Notes: generated from the sequence alone by a model not told the origin. DNA of 64,000 bases from Pyrocephalus nanus (GCA_038380795.1 CM076269.1:1054001-1118000), one strand, 5' to 3'; positions 35,201-49,153 are shown, counted from the first letter of the stretch. Numbers and translations: made by a program.

Positions 35201-38200
35201 GCCTGATGTCAGATGCTGCACAGAATAGTTCTTTTGTTCATTTGTAAAATCCAGGAGAGCAGGGTCCCTCTCAGCCAAAGGAACAATATTTCCCAGAAGC
35301 TCCAAAGGAACCCCTTGAGTGTCTGTCCCAGTGGAGCCAAGCCCCTACAAAGCGCTGGCTTCTGTGCCCTTCCCAGAGATCCCCGCTCCTCAGCCCTCTG
35401 AGTTTGCAAACATACTGTTTGAGTGAGGTAATCATTAATCAACTGCCTGTTTGGGGCTGTTACTAAAAAAATCCATTCATTTCAGCAAAGTAATAGTTGC
35501 CTTTCCTCCACACGGCTTTTGAGTCCCCCTGCCACAAAGCCATGATTTTTTTTCTTTTCCAAAGCTATTTGTAAACCAATAGAACGTCACTGCTTCATAA
35601 ATGAACAAAAGCTCTCGTTGCCTTCAAAAGGAATTGCATTCACCAAAGATTTTGCCTCTACTTCTTACCTGCTTAATTATTAAGGTTCTACACCCGTAGG
35701 TGACAATGATAATGAAAACTGTGGGCCTGTCCCCAGCTATCAGTCAGGTATGTCCCCAGCTATCAGTCAGGTATGCAAACCACCAGCCTGATGCACAAGT
35801 TGTCCAATACTTTCCCATGGGTGTCTTCCTGAAGGCATTGCAGCAATGTTTGTGCTTAAAGTTAAGTATATGTTTTAATGTTCTACTAAATCATGGTTTA
35901 AGTCCTTATACAGTTCCAGATGAGCAGAGCTGCTGAAAGTTAACTAAGTTTAGTGTGACAGCTAATGTATGAACTCTATTTGGACACAAACAATTTTTAA
36001 TAACAGGTTATTTGCTGGTACATAAAATACGGAATTATTAGTTTAGAAAAAGTGAGTCAAGGCTTCTCCTACAGCATCTGCTTTCACTGACTGAAATACA
36101 TAATTGGGGGGGTGGATGTGACCACCCAGATTTCAAATTTAAAGAAATGTTAGCAAGTTTTGGATTTCCTTTTTGAAAAATCAGATTTGTCTATTCAGGT
36201 CACAATTATTTTCAGTGCCTCTGGCATTGGCATTAGAAATGCAAAAAAAAAAAAAAGGCAGCTCTGTAATCCCTGTTTGCTCACTCTGGTTTCTGGAGCG
36301 TTGAACAAAACTGCCCATTTTTAATCAGTGGCTCCTGAAGAGGGCAGCACGTTCAGATATTATTGAACTGTAAGCTTGGAGGTGACAGCCTGGGCTTCAC
36401 TTCACTGCACGCAAAGGAAGGGGGAATAAAACTTTCTGGACAGTTTGTGTGCGTGGTTCCCACGAGCCAATAAGTCCAAGGCTTTTGACCAAGGTCACAA
36501 CTGTATTTGATTATTAAAGAGAACATTCAAAATAGCTACCTGAAGCAATGCATTTGGACAGGGAGCAACAAAATACCAGCAAGGAGTACTTCCATGAGCA
36601 GTATGTTTTATCTTTAACACTGTAGATAACTTTTCCTATTGGCAGTGCATTGACTATCAAAGCTACTAAAGGGGTTAGATTTAATTATCTCACTTCTTTG
36701 CACATTTCATCTCAATTGCTATGGCAACATTCAGTTGCCTCAGCAGCAATGTACACTTTAATCAGATATTTCCTCACTCATTTCTCTGTGCACCACAGCA
36801 ATGTAGTCAAATTTACAGCCAAACCCTGATGCATCTGATAACACCTCTTGGGAATTAATGGCTAGGTTTCCTCTGCCCCTCACCCATAGCCACAAATATT
36901 TCTGGTGAGTTTTGCCCTCTGATGACAAAGGCTTTGGGAGATGAAAAGTGTGTGCACTTCATACCTTCCCTACTTCACTAACTTTACGTTGTTTTTTGCC
37001 ACCACTCCCTCTTTACATCTTCTACTTTCTGGGGAACTCTTCCCAGCAAGCAATGGGCAGGTCTTCTGGTCCCTGCAGGAACTCTTTCAGGCCTGAGAAC
37101 AGGAAACACAATAACTGGGCAGACAATGTGGTTCCTCCCCTATTCCACCCTGCCCTGAAAAGCTTTTTGTTGGATTACTCAGCCCTGATTAAATGCTTCA
37201 TCAGAGTACATCATAGTTCTTTAAACTCCTTGGCCCAGAAACCAGGAACATAGGCTAAAATAAAAGTAATTAGGAGTGATGAGCAGATACTAGGGACTCC
37301 TTATTGAAATGCAGACAGTGAAAGGAGTCAGGAAGCTAAAAGAACATGGGGATTACTAAATTCAGCTTATGGGAAGTCTCGATATTTCCGACATAGAAAA
37401 CTGTCCAGTTTGAAACCACGTCACCAGCACGGTAAATGGTGGAGAGAGATAAGTTCCTAATGGTGCCTGGAGTCTGTGGTGAAAGACACAGAAATGCATT
37501 AGAAGGATTGAATTTGTTTGGATTATAGTCAAACATTTAGGGAAGAGTGATGGGCAGGTGTTCATCACACAGTTCTTCCTGATCAACCAAACCAAACGTT
37601 CTCCCTGTCCCGGGCTCTCATCTCGCCTCAAGAAGAGGACACAGAGTGTGGCACCTCGAGCTGCTGCAGGTCCAGAGAAGGGAGGGACCTGCCATGGAGA
37701 GAGGGTGACATGCCAGGAGATGTTAACACACATCCCCACATCCACAGAGCGTGTGTGTGCTCTTCCTGCACCAACACCCCCTAAAGGTATCGCTGTGCTG
37801 CTAGACAAATTAAAATTAAACAAGAGGTAGAAGTGCACTTGAACTGCAAACTGTTAAAAGATGCCTACAGGCAAGACAGAAGTGAACAGCAGGAGTTTCT
37901 GCAGCTGTGGGTGACTGGGAGTTCCTGTGGGCCAACTGTCTGTGCTGCCATTTCCACTGCAGGAAGTGCAGTTTCAGAATAAAATCATAAAGGTGGCGTG
38001 AATTCCAAGCAAAATGACAGGAATATTTCTTTTCTGCCTTTAAGACAAAAGTTAAGATAATTTCTGTGAAGCTCATTAAGCTGAATGGAGAGGGATGGTG
38101 GGAACACATGACAGAAGAGCCCAGAAAAAGAGTGAGAGACATCAGAAATGTGATAGCAGGTAGGTTTGCTGACAAGCACATCTGATAACATCTGGAATTA

Positions 38201-39153
38201 GTGGAGTATGTGAGATCAACTTTGAGAATGTTTCTAAAAAAAACCCCAAACCTCTCAACAGAGTATTTCTAAAGGTAAATACAAAAGAGGTGTTTTTTTT
38301 GTACTGGGGGGATGCAATGAAACCCTATAAAGAATCTCTGAGATGTGAAGTGACATGGCCAAAGGTCTGCATACTGAGATCAACCTAGAAAAAATCATAA
38401 AAAATAATAAACCATATAAATTTATAAAAACCACTAGTAGTAGTTGTAGCATGTGTTAAATACATACTAAATTTGGATTTGCAAATCACATTTTATGCAA
38501 GTGCAAATGGAGGTGAAGGTGAACAAGCTGAATAGATTATTTATTTCTGTGCATATAATTGTTAGGTTTACTATTTCCCTTCATTCAAACCACAAACCAA
38601 TGTATCTCACAGCAGAAGAATTTGCTGTGTAAATTATGACGTGTTATGCACCGAGAAAAGAAACGACATGGCTCAATATCCCAGTCACATAATGAAATAA
38701 GGAACTGTACTCCAACCAGTTAATTCAGTTATTTTCAATGACAGTGTTATCCCACAGCTATCACCATGACAATGCATCTTTGTTGACTTAGAAGTACTCA
38801 AAAATGAAAGAGCATTTGGATGTGGCGACAAGGATATGAAGACATGGTAGGAAGGAAGATTAAAAATGTAATTCTGTCTCATTTTTACAATACTGCAATC
38901 CCAGCAGTGCCACTGGAAGTGCTCCCAATTTGCACCAGGACAAAAGAAAGCATGTCTTCCTCTGATCTGCATCTCACTACCACCCGTATTTACAGTCCAA
39001 CTGCTGCATAATGAAAGATGTGAAAATGAAACCAAAAGAAGTATTAATGCATGCATCAGAATAACACAACAAATAGGATCTGGCTTTCTACTGGTGAAAA
39101 CAGAAATTAACCCTCTCTCCTGCTCTGAGCTCTTCTATAATCCAATTGGTGTT
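32297..39153. other. Gene-desert-like sequence
   Basis: AT-rich single-copy sequence with GC-richer patches near 34.25-34.55 and 37.56-37.8 kb. Open frames there (34254-34637 +, 37362-37838 -) have no recognisable domain. A 23-bp tandem duplication lies at 35728-35773 and an A14 run at 36243-36256. No interspersed repeat is recognised. Confidence 0.45.
35728..35773 (+). repeat. 23-bp perfect tandem duplication
   Basis: TGTCCCCAGCTATCAGTCAG plus GTA is repeated twice without mismatch. Each copy ends in CAGGTA followed by TG, so the duplication also doubles a donor-like splice word. Confidence 0.95.
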
Positions 39154-39295
39154 ATAGGATCATAGAATGCTTACATTGGAAAAGACCCTCAACATCACTG
39201 AGTCAAACCATTCACCCAGTGCTGCCAAGTCCAAACCATGTCCCTTAGCACCACATCTACGTGGTTTTTGAACTGCTCCTGGGGATGGTGGGGCA
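39154..39295 (-). mobile_element. CR1 LINE 3'-end fragment, antisense on the + strand
   Basis: The + strand carries the reverse complement of the CR1 3' end. It begins ATAGGATCATAGAATGCTTA, then continues with ACATTGGAAAAGACCC, the AGTGCTGCCAAGTCC word, CATGTCCCTTAGCACCACAT and TTTTTGAACTGCTCCTGGGG. This is the classic avian arrangement after the ATCATAGAAT terminal motif. It is a 5'-truncated copy of about 140 bp with no coding capacity, as is usual for CR1. It is the single best indicator that the host is a bird. Confidence 0.9.
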
Positions 39296-42200
39296 GGGAG
39301 GGGCTTGTTCAGCACTGTCACCACTTCATGGATACTAAATGCAAGTGGCTGAGATTGGTGTAATTGTTTGTTGTATGAAACCAAACAACTTGTATATATG
39401 AGACTATTTTCCCTTCAGAGTAGAGCTCTGTGAAATAAATCTGACCTTAAATTAAATAACAGCATCAAAGACTTTCACCTTTGCAGGGCACTTCCATGCT
39501 TAAAAGTGCCGGTGGAAAATGAACTGGTTTTGCTCCACAGATCTGCTCTTTGGACTAAATCAAGACTCCAATTTACTGGGAGACACTCTTGCTCCTGGAT
39601 CGGGCCCCCTGTGCATATTCACATTCGGGTATGATTCCTTTAGTGCAAAAAGTGCTTTTATTCCCATTTATGATGGAGTGAACTGAATTCTCTGTTGGCT
39701 TTACTTCCTGTATCAACAATGAAATTTATGCAGTCTTGGTGCATTTAAATTCTGTACTCTACTAAAACTGCACTGTCAAAATGAAGGGTAGCAGAAAAAC
39801 TTCTAAAGTTTAGCTGGGAGCATCTTTAGTAATAACTTAGGATGCATGAGGTAGAAGGAATCCAGCCTGGCCTTTTGCAGATCATTTGGGTTTTCCAAGT
39901 TTTGCATTTAAAAGCTGTAAAATATATTTTTATTAGTGAACTGAGAAAATTAGATAAATCCTATGAGACCTAAAGCATGCAGAAACCTATTCTGCCATTC
40001 TAACAAAGTCATTTTTCATGATGCAACTGCACTGAAATTTTTCCTTTTGTGAAATAATGCAATTTTTTAAGTGTTTTTACTGGATGAGTAGAACGTGTTT
40101 AGTAAAACTCACTTGTACCCTTTTTATACTGTTGCTTTCTTTGGCGAAATTTGGCATATACTGTGTGCTGACATTTTATTTGTCACATGCAATATTTGAA
40201 AGAACATTGGAGAAAAGGGAATAAAAACTAAGGTGCATGTGGATGTTATAGCTGAGACCGCCAAAGGTGCAGGGGGAAGCCATCCCCCTGGCCCTGCCTG
40301 GAATTCCGGGGAGGGCAGGCTGCCCTGGCAGGGCCAGGCTCTGCAGAGAAGGGAATTTCTCAGCAGTTATTCAGGCATGCACCTTAAAGCAAACCTTCGG
40401 TGTGAGCGAGCCCCGCACACAGGAACGGGCTCTGCGATTTCCTGAGCAGCTTTTACGAGGAGGGCTCGAGCCTCTGCCTTCCTCCTCCCTGTGCTCTTTG
40501 TGCCCTGCTTTCCATCCTCCACCCTCTGCTTCTAAAACCCCCCTCGGCAGGAGCTGGGCTGGTGGTGCTGCCTGGCTGGGCTGGTGGAGCATCAGCACTG
40601 ATCACCCTGAGTCATTCCTGCATCACCAGCAGCTGCTCCTGCCCGGCTTGCCAGCTTTCTGTCACCTCGAGGGTTCCGTGGAGCTCAGAGTGACAAGGTT
40701 ATACAGTTCTGTCAAGAGATCGTGCCTTTGATTTTTTTCATCTCTTAGACCCACATGTCCACCCTTTGGGGGTCTATCAGAGGCTGAGGAGTTCCAATAT
40801 ATTACATACCATAACACAGCAGCATGGAGAGTGCTGTATAAACTACATAAATGCCCTCCCTTTGAACAGAATAGCAGGAGCTTTCACTCCTTTCTTTTCT
40901 GAAAGAACATTGCCTAATACTGAAGAGAAACCACAGCTGTATTCATATGTGCATGCACATGCTTTGCTTGTAATTTGAAACACGTTGTCAAATGTTATCA
41001 TACCTGGTGTTCCTTCCCTCACTTACATTTAAATATTCTGTGCCTAATTCGTAAGAATAAAAAGTAACTTTAATCTCTTGGATAAAATATTTACAGTTTA
41101 GCAACTCTACTGGGAAAAGAAAACATATTTCACCGAGCCATTAAAAGGACCCTGGGAACTTCAGTGCCACTTTCTCATCTGAGAACTTGTCATGCAGCGT
41201 AGCTGACCTTTTTTGCTCTATTTTTGCCTGTTTCCTCAGCACTGGCAGTTTGTGCTCTGGCTCACACACACCGAAGTACAAAGCTGCCACGCTTTTGGAT
41301 GTCACCACGTCCCAGCTTCATGCCCTGCCCCTCTGCTGGAAGGTTGCAATCCCATGGATATTCCCACAGATCTGGGCAAAGGCTTTCCTCTGGCAGTCTG
41401 AGCTAACAGGCAGTGTGGATGTGGGTGGCTCAAGCACAGCCACACACGCTCCCCTCTCGTGTCCCTGCAGGCTGACAGCAGTTTCCAGCAGCACTGCCAG
41501 GTGGAACATCTGAAATGGTGGCACAGCCTGGGACTGCAGGGCTGCTTGGCAGGGTGGGCTCTGCAGCCAGGGCTGTGCTGGAGACAGCTCAGGCCTGCAG
41601 ATCCTCCCCAGACAGGCAGCAAGGAATGAAAAATCCACGGAGCACGGGGCAGAACAACCCTGCAGCAAAGCCCACTTTGGAGGTTTCACAATAATGCTGG
41701 AACCACGCACAGGATTCGGGCTGCCTGAATGCACTGGGCTGAGCTCCTGGGGGAGAAGAGGGTGCTGGGGGGGAATATGAAAGTGTTCATGATTAATAGT
41801 GATGGCTATGACAGTAATATTCTCTTCCAAGTGATGCTTCCACACATTCACAGAGGGGAAAAAAAAAAAAAAAAAAAAGAGAAGAATTCTAGAAATTTTC
41901 TAGGAATTAGAAAAATCCCTTCAACATCATTCAAATGATTTTTTGTCAGTTGGTCATCTTGAAAAAATTCAAATTGACAGTGTCTCTTTTAATGATAAAC
42001 TTTCAAAGCTTTGTGAAATCTCCCTGTTAAATGAAGCTCCTGTTTTAACACGTATTGAAAGAGGTCTATGCAGCTTGAAAACAGATTAAACAGCCAGGAA
42101 AAGAGGCCATATTCTGTTATGGGCTTTAATGAATCCAGAGGATTTACCAATAAACATGTTACATATATTAAGTTGATTTACTATGCAATCTGCAATTTAA

Positions 42201-43602
42201 AAGCCAGTAAAATAGACTTAAGGCTTCCTATTCCTCCATCTTGCCATTTTTATACTTTATCATAAGAAAAAATGAAAATAAAGTGGTATCAGTCAATATT
42301 ACAGGATTCCATGTTAGCTTTTCACATAAACCAGGTGCAAATGATTAAGAGTATGCTTCCTGTATTTTTTAAAAGCTCTTTGTCTGTTTTTATAGCCATT
42401 CAGTTAAAAAGGAAAGAAATATCCAGAGCTAATCCATACAGTTTGGGATTTTTGGTGTCTGTCTTGGTTGCCTGGATGCATCAGCTGTTCCTGAGTGTTT
42501 AGTGTCTTGTAAGGCACATTGGAGTTCACATTAGAAAAGATAAAATTCTAATGGAAAGTTATGGGAGTGATGTTTTTAACCAGAGTAGTTTTAATTGAAA
42601 TTAAACCAAATTTAAAGACTTTTTTTCTTGTTAGGTTTGGTATAACCCATTTCAAAACAAAATCCATCACTTGGACTAAAACTAAGGTGACACTGTCACT
42701 TTAAATCACAACTCGGTATTTCAGCAATTGGCATCTCGTGAAGTGGTTGTGCCACTCACAAAATATTCAAGGACAGTATTAAACAACATCTACAACCTTC
42801 CCAATGTTATTTAAAGAAAAATCAGGTTTTCCATCTCTGTAATTTCTTTGCCTCTTCAAATATTGTCATTAACATTCTTTTTCACACGTTCCTCCTTTCT
42901 CCCCTTTCAAATTCAATTATTTTTTTCTCTTTCTAAATTAATCCTTTGTTTGAACTGTTACTTTTGAGAGAGAAAAAAAAAAAAAAAAAGTTGTACAACA
43001 AACAGCTGAATGTTTGCCGGTTTGCTTTGTGTCTTTTTTGTGCTTCTTCTCCGAGGCCAGATCTGACAAGGTGCTGAGCATCAGGCAACTCCCTGCGAGC
43101 CGAGGGTGCTGAGAATATCTCGGAAGAGCCTGGCATATTGCAGGATCATGCCTTGCACAACAAGTTCTCCAAGTGATGACTATTTATGTTTCGCTGAATA
43201 GACTTAGCATAAATTTGAACTGCTCTGATCTGATGGGGATTCTCTCCTGGGCAAAGAGGAGGCATTTTTCGTGACCGCATCACTCAGCACTCTGGGCGTG
43301 AAGTGCACAGCGATGCCACCCAAAACGTCTGGCAAAGAACCAGATGCCATGGTTACAAACACACACAAATATTGGAATATGTTAGAGGAAATTGCAAGGT
43401 ATGGGAGCTCTTCAGAGCTGAGGAGGCAAGTCCTGCCTTAATCAAATAGTAATTCAAAACCAACTTACACACAACCACCCAGAAATCAGGAAAGAGAGGC
43501 ATGAATGACACCCAAACTACTGGACACTGTGTCCTGTCCACCTGGGATGGATTGTTTTGTGTTCCAGGGGCAGCAGTCAGGAATATTGTAAATATGCATA
43601 CT
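39296..43602. other. Noncoding sequence between CR1 remnants
   Basis: GC-richer patches at 40.24-40.70 and 41.2-41.76 kb carry overlapping frames on both strands (for example 40267-40731 + and 41318-41851 -) without any recognisable domain. They are read as chance frames. An A20 run lies at 41859-41878 and an A17 run at 42973-42989. Positions 43000-43340 are single-copy with more CpG than the surroundings. Confidence 0.45.
41859..41878 (+). repeat. Poly(A) run
   Basis: Twenty consecutive A. No retroposon body is recognised upstream. Confidence 0.9.
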
Positions 43603-43664
43603 CCAAGCCCCGTCCAACCTGGCCTTGGACACTTCCAGGGATGCAGGGGCAGCCACAGCTTTGT
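43603..43664 (-). mobile_element. Short CR1 LINE fragment, antisense on the + strand
   Basis: The + strand reads CCAAGCCCCGTCCAACCTGG, then CCTTGGACACTTCCAGGGAT and GGGGCAGCCACAGCTT. These are consecutive words of the reverse-complemented CR1 3' region. Homology fades on both sides, so this is a small, decayed piece. It has the same orientation as the copy at 39.2 kb. The two could derive from one older insertion or be independent. Confidence 0.75.
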
Positions 43665-44202
43665 GAAGAGCTGGAAAACTTTATATACGAAATGTGGGTT
43701 GAGATGTGGTTTGTCTGACATACAAAAGGCACTGCTTTAGTTGTTTGCTGGCTCCATGCAAAATCTCAAGCAAGAAAAGAACTCTTAAAAATCTAACTGA
43801 AGCAGAGTCCATTTGCTGCTTCCATCAGGTCCAAATCCAGGTCCACAGACCAGGAGCAGTGCTGCAAACCTCCCCCTGAATACCAGGAACCAACTGGGAT
43901 GTTTCCAGGGAGCTCCTCTAGTTTGCCATGCAATAATTTGGTTAGAAAATGCTAGCAGCATGTTTCCATTCAAAAATAAGTACAACTCTCATCTAATTCC
44001 AGAATGACTTTCCATCAGTTATACCCCTTAATAATTCTATACCTATATATATATATAAATACATAATTCTAACATTCATTAATCCTATATATCATAAAAA
44101 TCTCCTATTCAAAGGTAGCTAGATAGATTTTCAAGGCAGAGAAATAGCAAGCACTTGTTCTAAATCTACACAAGCTAAAGGGTTAAAAAGTACTAGATCA
44201 GG

Positions 44203-44248
44203 AAAAAAAAACAAAAACAAAAACAAAACAAGAAAAGCAAACAAACAG
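44203..44248 (+). repeat. (AAAAAC)n-like A-rich tract
   Basis: A9 followed by several AAAAAC and AAAC units that degrade to the right. Simple sequence. Confidence 0.8.
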
Positions 44249-44935
44249 GAAAAAAAGATTGTGAAAAGTTCTTGCTCCCAAAAAATTCTTGCTGCTTTTG
44301 AACTAGTTTTCTCAGCTTCTATCAGAAAATATCAATGAAAATTCACTCTGTTTTAGCAATTAAGAAGAGTTTTTCCTAATCACATTCTTTTTGTTTCTGT
44401 TTTGTTGTTTCCTACCCGGTTTTCCAAACATAAACATACCTGCATTTAATATCTTTGACTTTATTACCTTCTTTCATCTCATCTTTTCAATCTTTTTTTT
44501 TTTTTTTTGGACATCATTTCTACTGCTGTTGCTTTTCATACTTTAAACTTTCAACACCTCAGACTTGAGGATTATATTTCCCCTTTATCATTCACACACA
44601 TGCAAAAAGAAAGACAGAAGAAGATTGTATTTCTAAATAGAAAACTTCTTAATGTCTTACTGTGTCCAACTTCTCTCCATACTTAAATTGGTCTGCCACA
44701 ATTATTCTCTCAAACTTCCCTGTGGTTAACCTCTACACTGTTCTGTGCTCTGCCTGCTTTCTTTTTGCTTCACATTCACCAACTCAATAGACTAAAAAAA
44801 AAAGTGAACTGCTTTGATTAAAAAGGTACAAAGTAGGTTAAAGAATCTTCTCTTTTTGGTTTAGCTCCTTAACTTGTTTTTAATCAATTTAAGCAAAATT
44901 AAAACCAGCCACTTGGAGATCAAGGCAAGAACATT

Positions 44936-44953
44936 AAAAAAAAAAAAAAAAAA
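44936..44953 (+). repeat. Poly(A) run
   Basis: Eighteen consecutive A residues in AT-rich context. No retroposon is recognised. Confidence 0.85.
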
Positions 44954-47900
44954 GGGATTGAAAACATTTTTGAACAATTAAAACTTACATTTTTAATGAA
45001 AATATTTAATTTCTGAGAAGATATATCCTTAATAATAAATAAGAGGAAATCTGGACCATATTCTAAAGTGAGTATCAGAGTGGCTTATTGAAGGTCTTCT
45101 CAAGTGCACAGTGAAACTCTGGATTTGGGACTCAGCAGGAGACCCCTGGATGAACATGTGAGCTGAAAGGAATAAGTGCCTCAGTTACATCTGATTTCTA
45201 CAACTTTATGGGCATCTCAGCTTCGTGTGGACTCTTCCACAGAATGAGCTGATCCAGAGAACTTGCAGATAAAGCTGAATTAAGGTGCTGGGGGGGGGCT
45301 CTGATAACGTCACTGCTTTATTGATTTTCTGAAGTTTGGAGGAATGTTTAACAGGTTTGCTGTTATTTCTTAAAATACTGTGTATTTCAGATGATATCCA
45401 TGAAAATCCCATGGTGGTTTTTTGACTTGCCCTGTTTCCCCTGAATTTCCTTCCCCCAAACTGACATTATACATTCTATCAGGCAAAGCTTCTGGTGAAT
45501 TTTTTTGATCCTTTCTATCTTTTAATAGTCATTCAGCATCAGCATGTATCTATAAATTAGGAAAAATGTCCTTTTATCTTGTGAAATTCAGACGTTAGAT
45601 GGTCATCTCTCCTGGAAAGACACCAGATTAGTTTGTTCTACAGATGGTTCACAATGGAGTTCTCTTTTTTTAATAACTTCCTAATAAGTAAATGAATGTA
45701 CTGGTTTCTGCTGATTGAAAGTGCCTCCATCAAGGTACAAAGGCAGACTAAGAAGCCTTTTTATATTTCATCTGATCTCGGGTCATTGAATTGATTCTTG
45801 TATAATACTGAAAAGGCTTCAGGATTCTGTAATTAACATTCAGGGTACTGCTAGCACATGAGCTCAGCACTCTGTACCATGGAAGTGATTTCCTCTTTTT
45901 CTTCCCCCTTGTGGCCCTGCTATTGCTTGTGGTTCCAAAGGTTTACCAAAAATTGTGTGTTTCTGCCCTCTGTGCTATAAAATTGCTGCATCAATGGAAT
46001 TATTTTCCTCCAGACATCACACTATGAAAACACTTGCTTTTGATCAGCAAGCTGAAAGGCTAGTTTTTAAATTGGCTCACAGTTACCCTCGATGTTATTT
46101 TAATTTATTGTCTTACTGCTTTTCTAAGGAGCTCCAGGATTCTTAAGACATCACTAGGTTTGCATGGGAATAACTTTTTTTATAATTGTAGTTATCATTA
46201 TGTGTCATTAAAATGAAAATATCTCAAGTGCTTCAAAATAACATTAATAACAATTTGAGAGTAAATGACACTAATCACGAGAGCACCTCAGAGCGGATGA
46301 CTTAACAATACACAAACTAAGGAAAGCGCAACACAGAATTCCCACATCAACTCAAGCTCTGAAAACCTGTACTGGAGCCAAGATACCTGGCTGTCTTATC
46401 TAAACCTCCAGGAAATCAATTTCCAAACACTAAAATGTTAAAGACGGGGGATCCAGCTACTGAAATCCTTCTTTAGGGGCTGGAAACGTTTCCAAGGCAC
46501 TGAGTTAGCATTTTTGATAGGGATCTCACATTAAATTGACCTTTCCCAGTGAAAAGATGCATTACCTGTAAGCAGCTGCTCACCCTGCCTCGACCTGCCC
46601 CAGGTCCCAGGGCTGTGGAGGGCTGATTTTACTGTTTGCTGCCTGTCTGCTGCAGTTTTCCCAGCCACTGGAATTCAGATGCATCTGTCAGCAGTGAAGG
46701 GAGGCCATGGGATGAAGTGGGAAGAAGGAAGGAGTAAGAGCACCCTGATTTTAACCCTGAGTGAGCAACTGGAGGAATGTGTGACTGAGGAACTGATGGG
46801 CCTCTTTAAAACACCCTCCGGTTTCCTGGGCTAGGTAAGAAGCCCTGCTCCAAAAACCATGCCCAAGTTAAACATTCCATGTAAGCAAATGGAGAGGAAA
46901 CAAATCTCTTTTTATTTTTTTTTTTAAATAAAATGTTTCTAAAGAACTCTGTTAATGAGGCAGCCAGTGCTCAGGAAATGCAGCTAATTGCACTCTGCAG
47001 ATACGAGAGCAGTGACAGATCCCTCCTGTCCCGAGCACAGGTCTGTGGAGCAGCGAATCCTGCCAGACTCCTGCAGGAGAAGGGAAAAGCTGGTGATTGT
47101 TTACCATTGCCAGACAGGAAAGGTTGCCTATCCACCAGTGATTGAGCCCCAGCAGCACTGGCCTTTCTGAGAGAAAGCTGCTGAGAGGATATTTATAAAC
47201 TCAGCAACCTTCTTTTCCTTGAGGGGAGCACATCCCTAAGCTGAAACACGAGCAGGATGCTGCTCAACACTCTGCCTCATCAGGGGCTCTTCTCAGGGTA
47301 AAATGGTGAGAGTAAACAAAAAGGTATATAAACATAACACAGTCCCATAAAATGCAATAAAACATATTTTGATACTCGTAACAGTGTGATCAAAGGTTCA
47401 GGAAAACTCACTGCATCCATTATAATAGTAGCTGTGCACTGAAGAATACATTTAAATAATAGTTTGCTTTGGAAAAGACTTTGAAGACAGCAGAGAACTC
47501 TACGGTTCTGTTCATTTTTTGATCTTCACAAAGCGTAGTTATTTTTGGAAAGCGAATTGTCAAAAGTATTAATGTTATTGGATGGAGCGGCACAGTTTAC
47601 AGTAATTGCTACTGGAGTCTCTCTGGTGATTGGCAGTCAATATTTTCACATGAGACTCCCTGCAAAAAAATGTGCTCTTTAGCCTGTGCTAAACCAAAAG
47701 AATACAGAGAATTCGGGTGAGGAACTGGAAAGCAACGCTGTTTAATTTGCAGTGCAGTTCCAGAGCGAGCACCCTGGCTGTGCTTCTCCACATCCTCTGA
47801 AAATAGAGCTTGCCTTGGACTGAACAGCCTCTTACCAGCTCTGCAGAGGGGAAGTGACATCACTCTGAAAATAAATATAGAAATGGGCTTTCTGGAAATA

Positions 47901-49133
47901 TTTATACTTTGTTCGTGGATAAAGAGCTGAATGTACAGCCAAGCAGAGCCCACTGCTCAGCTTGCACCACTTGAAAGGGGGAAAGTTTTTAAACTTGCAA
48001 AGATTCTCACTCCAGAGACTTTTTTTTTTTCTTTTAAAATAACTGACTCTTGACACAACCTTGTCTGTTTTAAAGGCCAAACATTTTCCCTGCTCCCAAG
48101 TGCTTTGTGAGCCTTAGGGATATATTGTCCCTGGCAAAACTGAGATAGCAATATCCTGGGAACGGGTGATTTCCATCAGGGACTAGGAAATCGCTCCAAA
48201 CCACATTTCATTCTGGTTACAGCATTTTAATGAGATTTGCAAGCCCTTCTGAGACAGTCACAAGAAACATTCAGCCCCAAACCCTCAGTCAGAGTCCTGA
48301 AAGTTATTCTCGTGTCTCAGCAGAGGATGGATCCTAGGACTCCAGTTTAGCTGTGATATTTCTTACATTATATTTAGCATTAATTAATTAAGAGGTGACT
48401 AAGTACTGACCTCCCAATTAATTCTGGAAGAAGTTGGATGACTGGAAATACCTAACAACATTTGAGAAGGATCATCCTCTTAACTGTTTCCTGGAAAACA
48501 GCTTCCAAGAACCATTTCCAATAACTTCCAAACCCCTTCATGATATGGATTTCAACTTAATCAAGACAGTTACTCTTATTCTAATGAACTCATAATTTCC
48601 TATGAGAATACGAGCAAGTATTTAAATGGGAAATAATAAAATCACAGCTAGTGATATAAGTGTTGATGTGCAATAAGAGAGTATGTGTGTGAATGCAAAT
48701 GAAGGCACCAGACCTGTGTCTCTGCCTCAGTCACCGAGAGCTTGTTTGCAAACAGTGCCCAGTGGATCCAGACACTGCATTCCTCCACTGACACTGAAAA
48801 TGCAGCTCTGTGACATCCAAAGGACAAAACAATAAGGGGCCTAAAATAACTGTTAAAGAAATCAAGGGTTAAGATCAAATCTTTTGGGGAAAAGGTGATT
48901 TAGATTTCATCAGAAACGAACTGTGATTCAGACTGCACTGGTTTTTACAGTTTACACATTCTGGAATAATGTAGCATGAATTATGTTGCATAAAACAATG
49001 ACAATACATGAATTCTCCTCGTGGCAATTACTCATCCATCAGCCAGTGTCAGGTAAATTCAGGAGCACATGCATTGAGTTCTGCACCGTCAGTTCAAGTC
49101 GTTTGTATGTGAATATTGGGAGTTGCCAAAATG

Positions 49134-49153
49134 AAAAAAAAAAAAAAAAAAAA
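49134..49153 (+). repeat. Poly(A) run
   Basis: Twenty consecutive A. Short frames through it read poly-lysine or poly-phenylalanine and are artefacts. Confidence 0.9.

Noticed and set aside
37362..37838. 158-codon minus frame
   Set aside because: No known motif and no supporting splice sites or promoter.
40267..40731. 154-codon + frame
   Set aside because: Overlapping open frames on both strands in a GC-rich patch indicate composition rather than coding.
41318..41851. 177-codon minus frame
   Set aside because: Other frames are open over the same bases; no recognisable domain.
41859..41878. Poly(A) runs as tails of processed pseudogenes (also 12324, 44936, 49134)
   Set aside because: No recognisable cDNA-like sequence precedes any of them and no flanking direct repeats were found.
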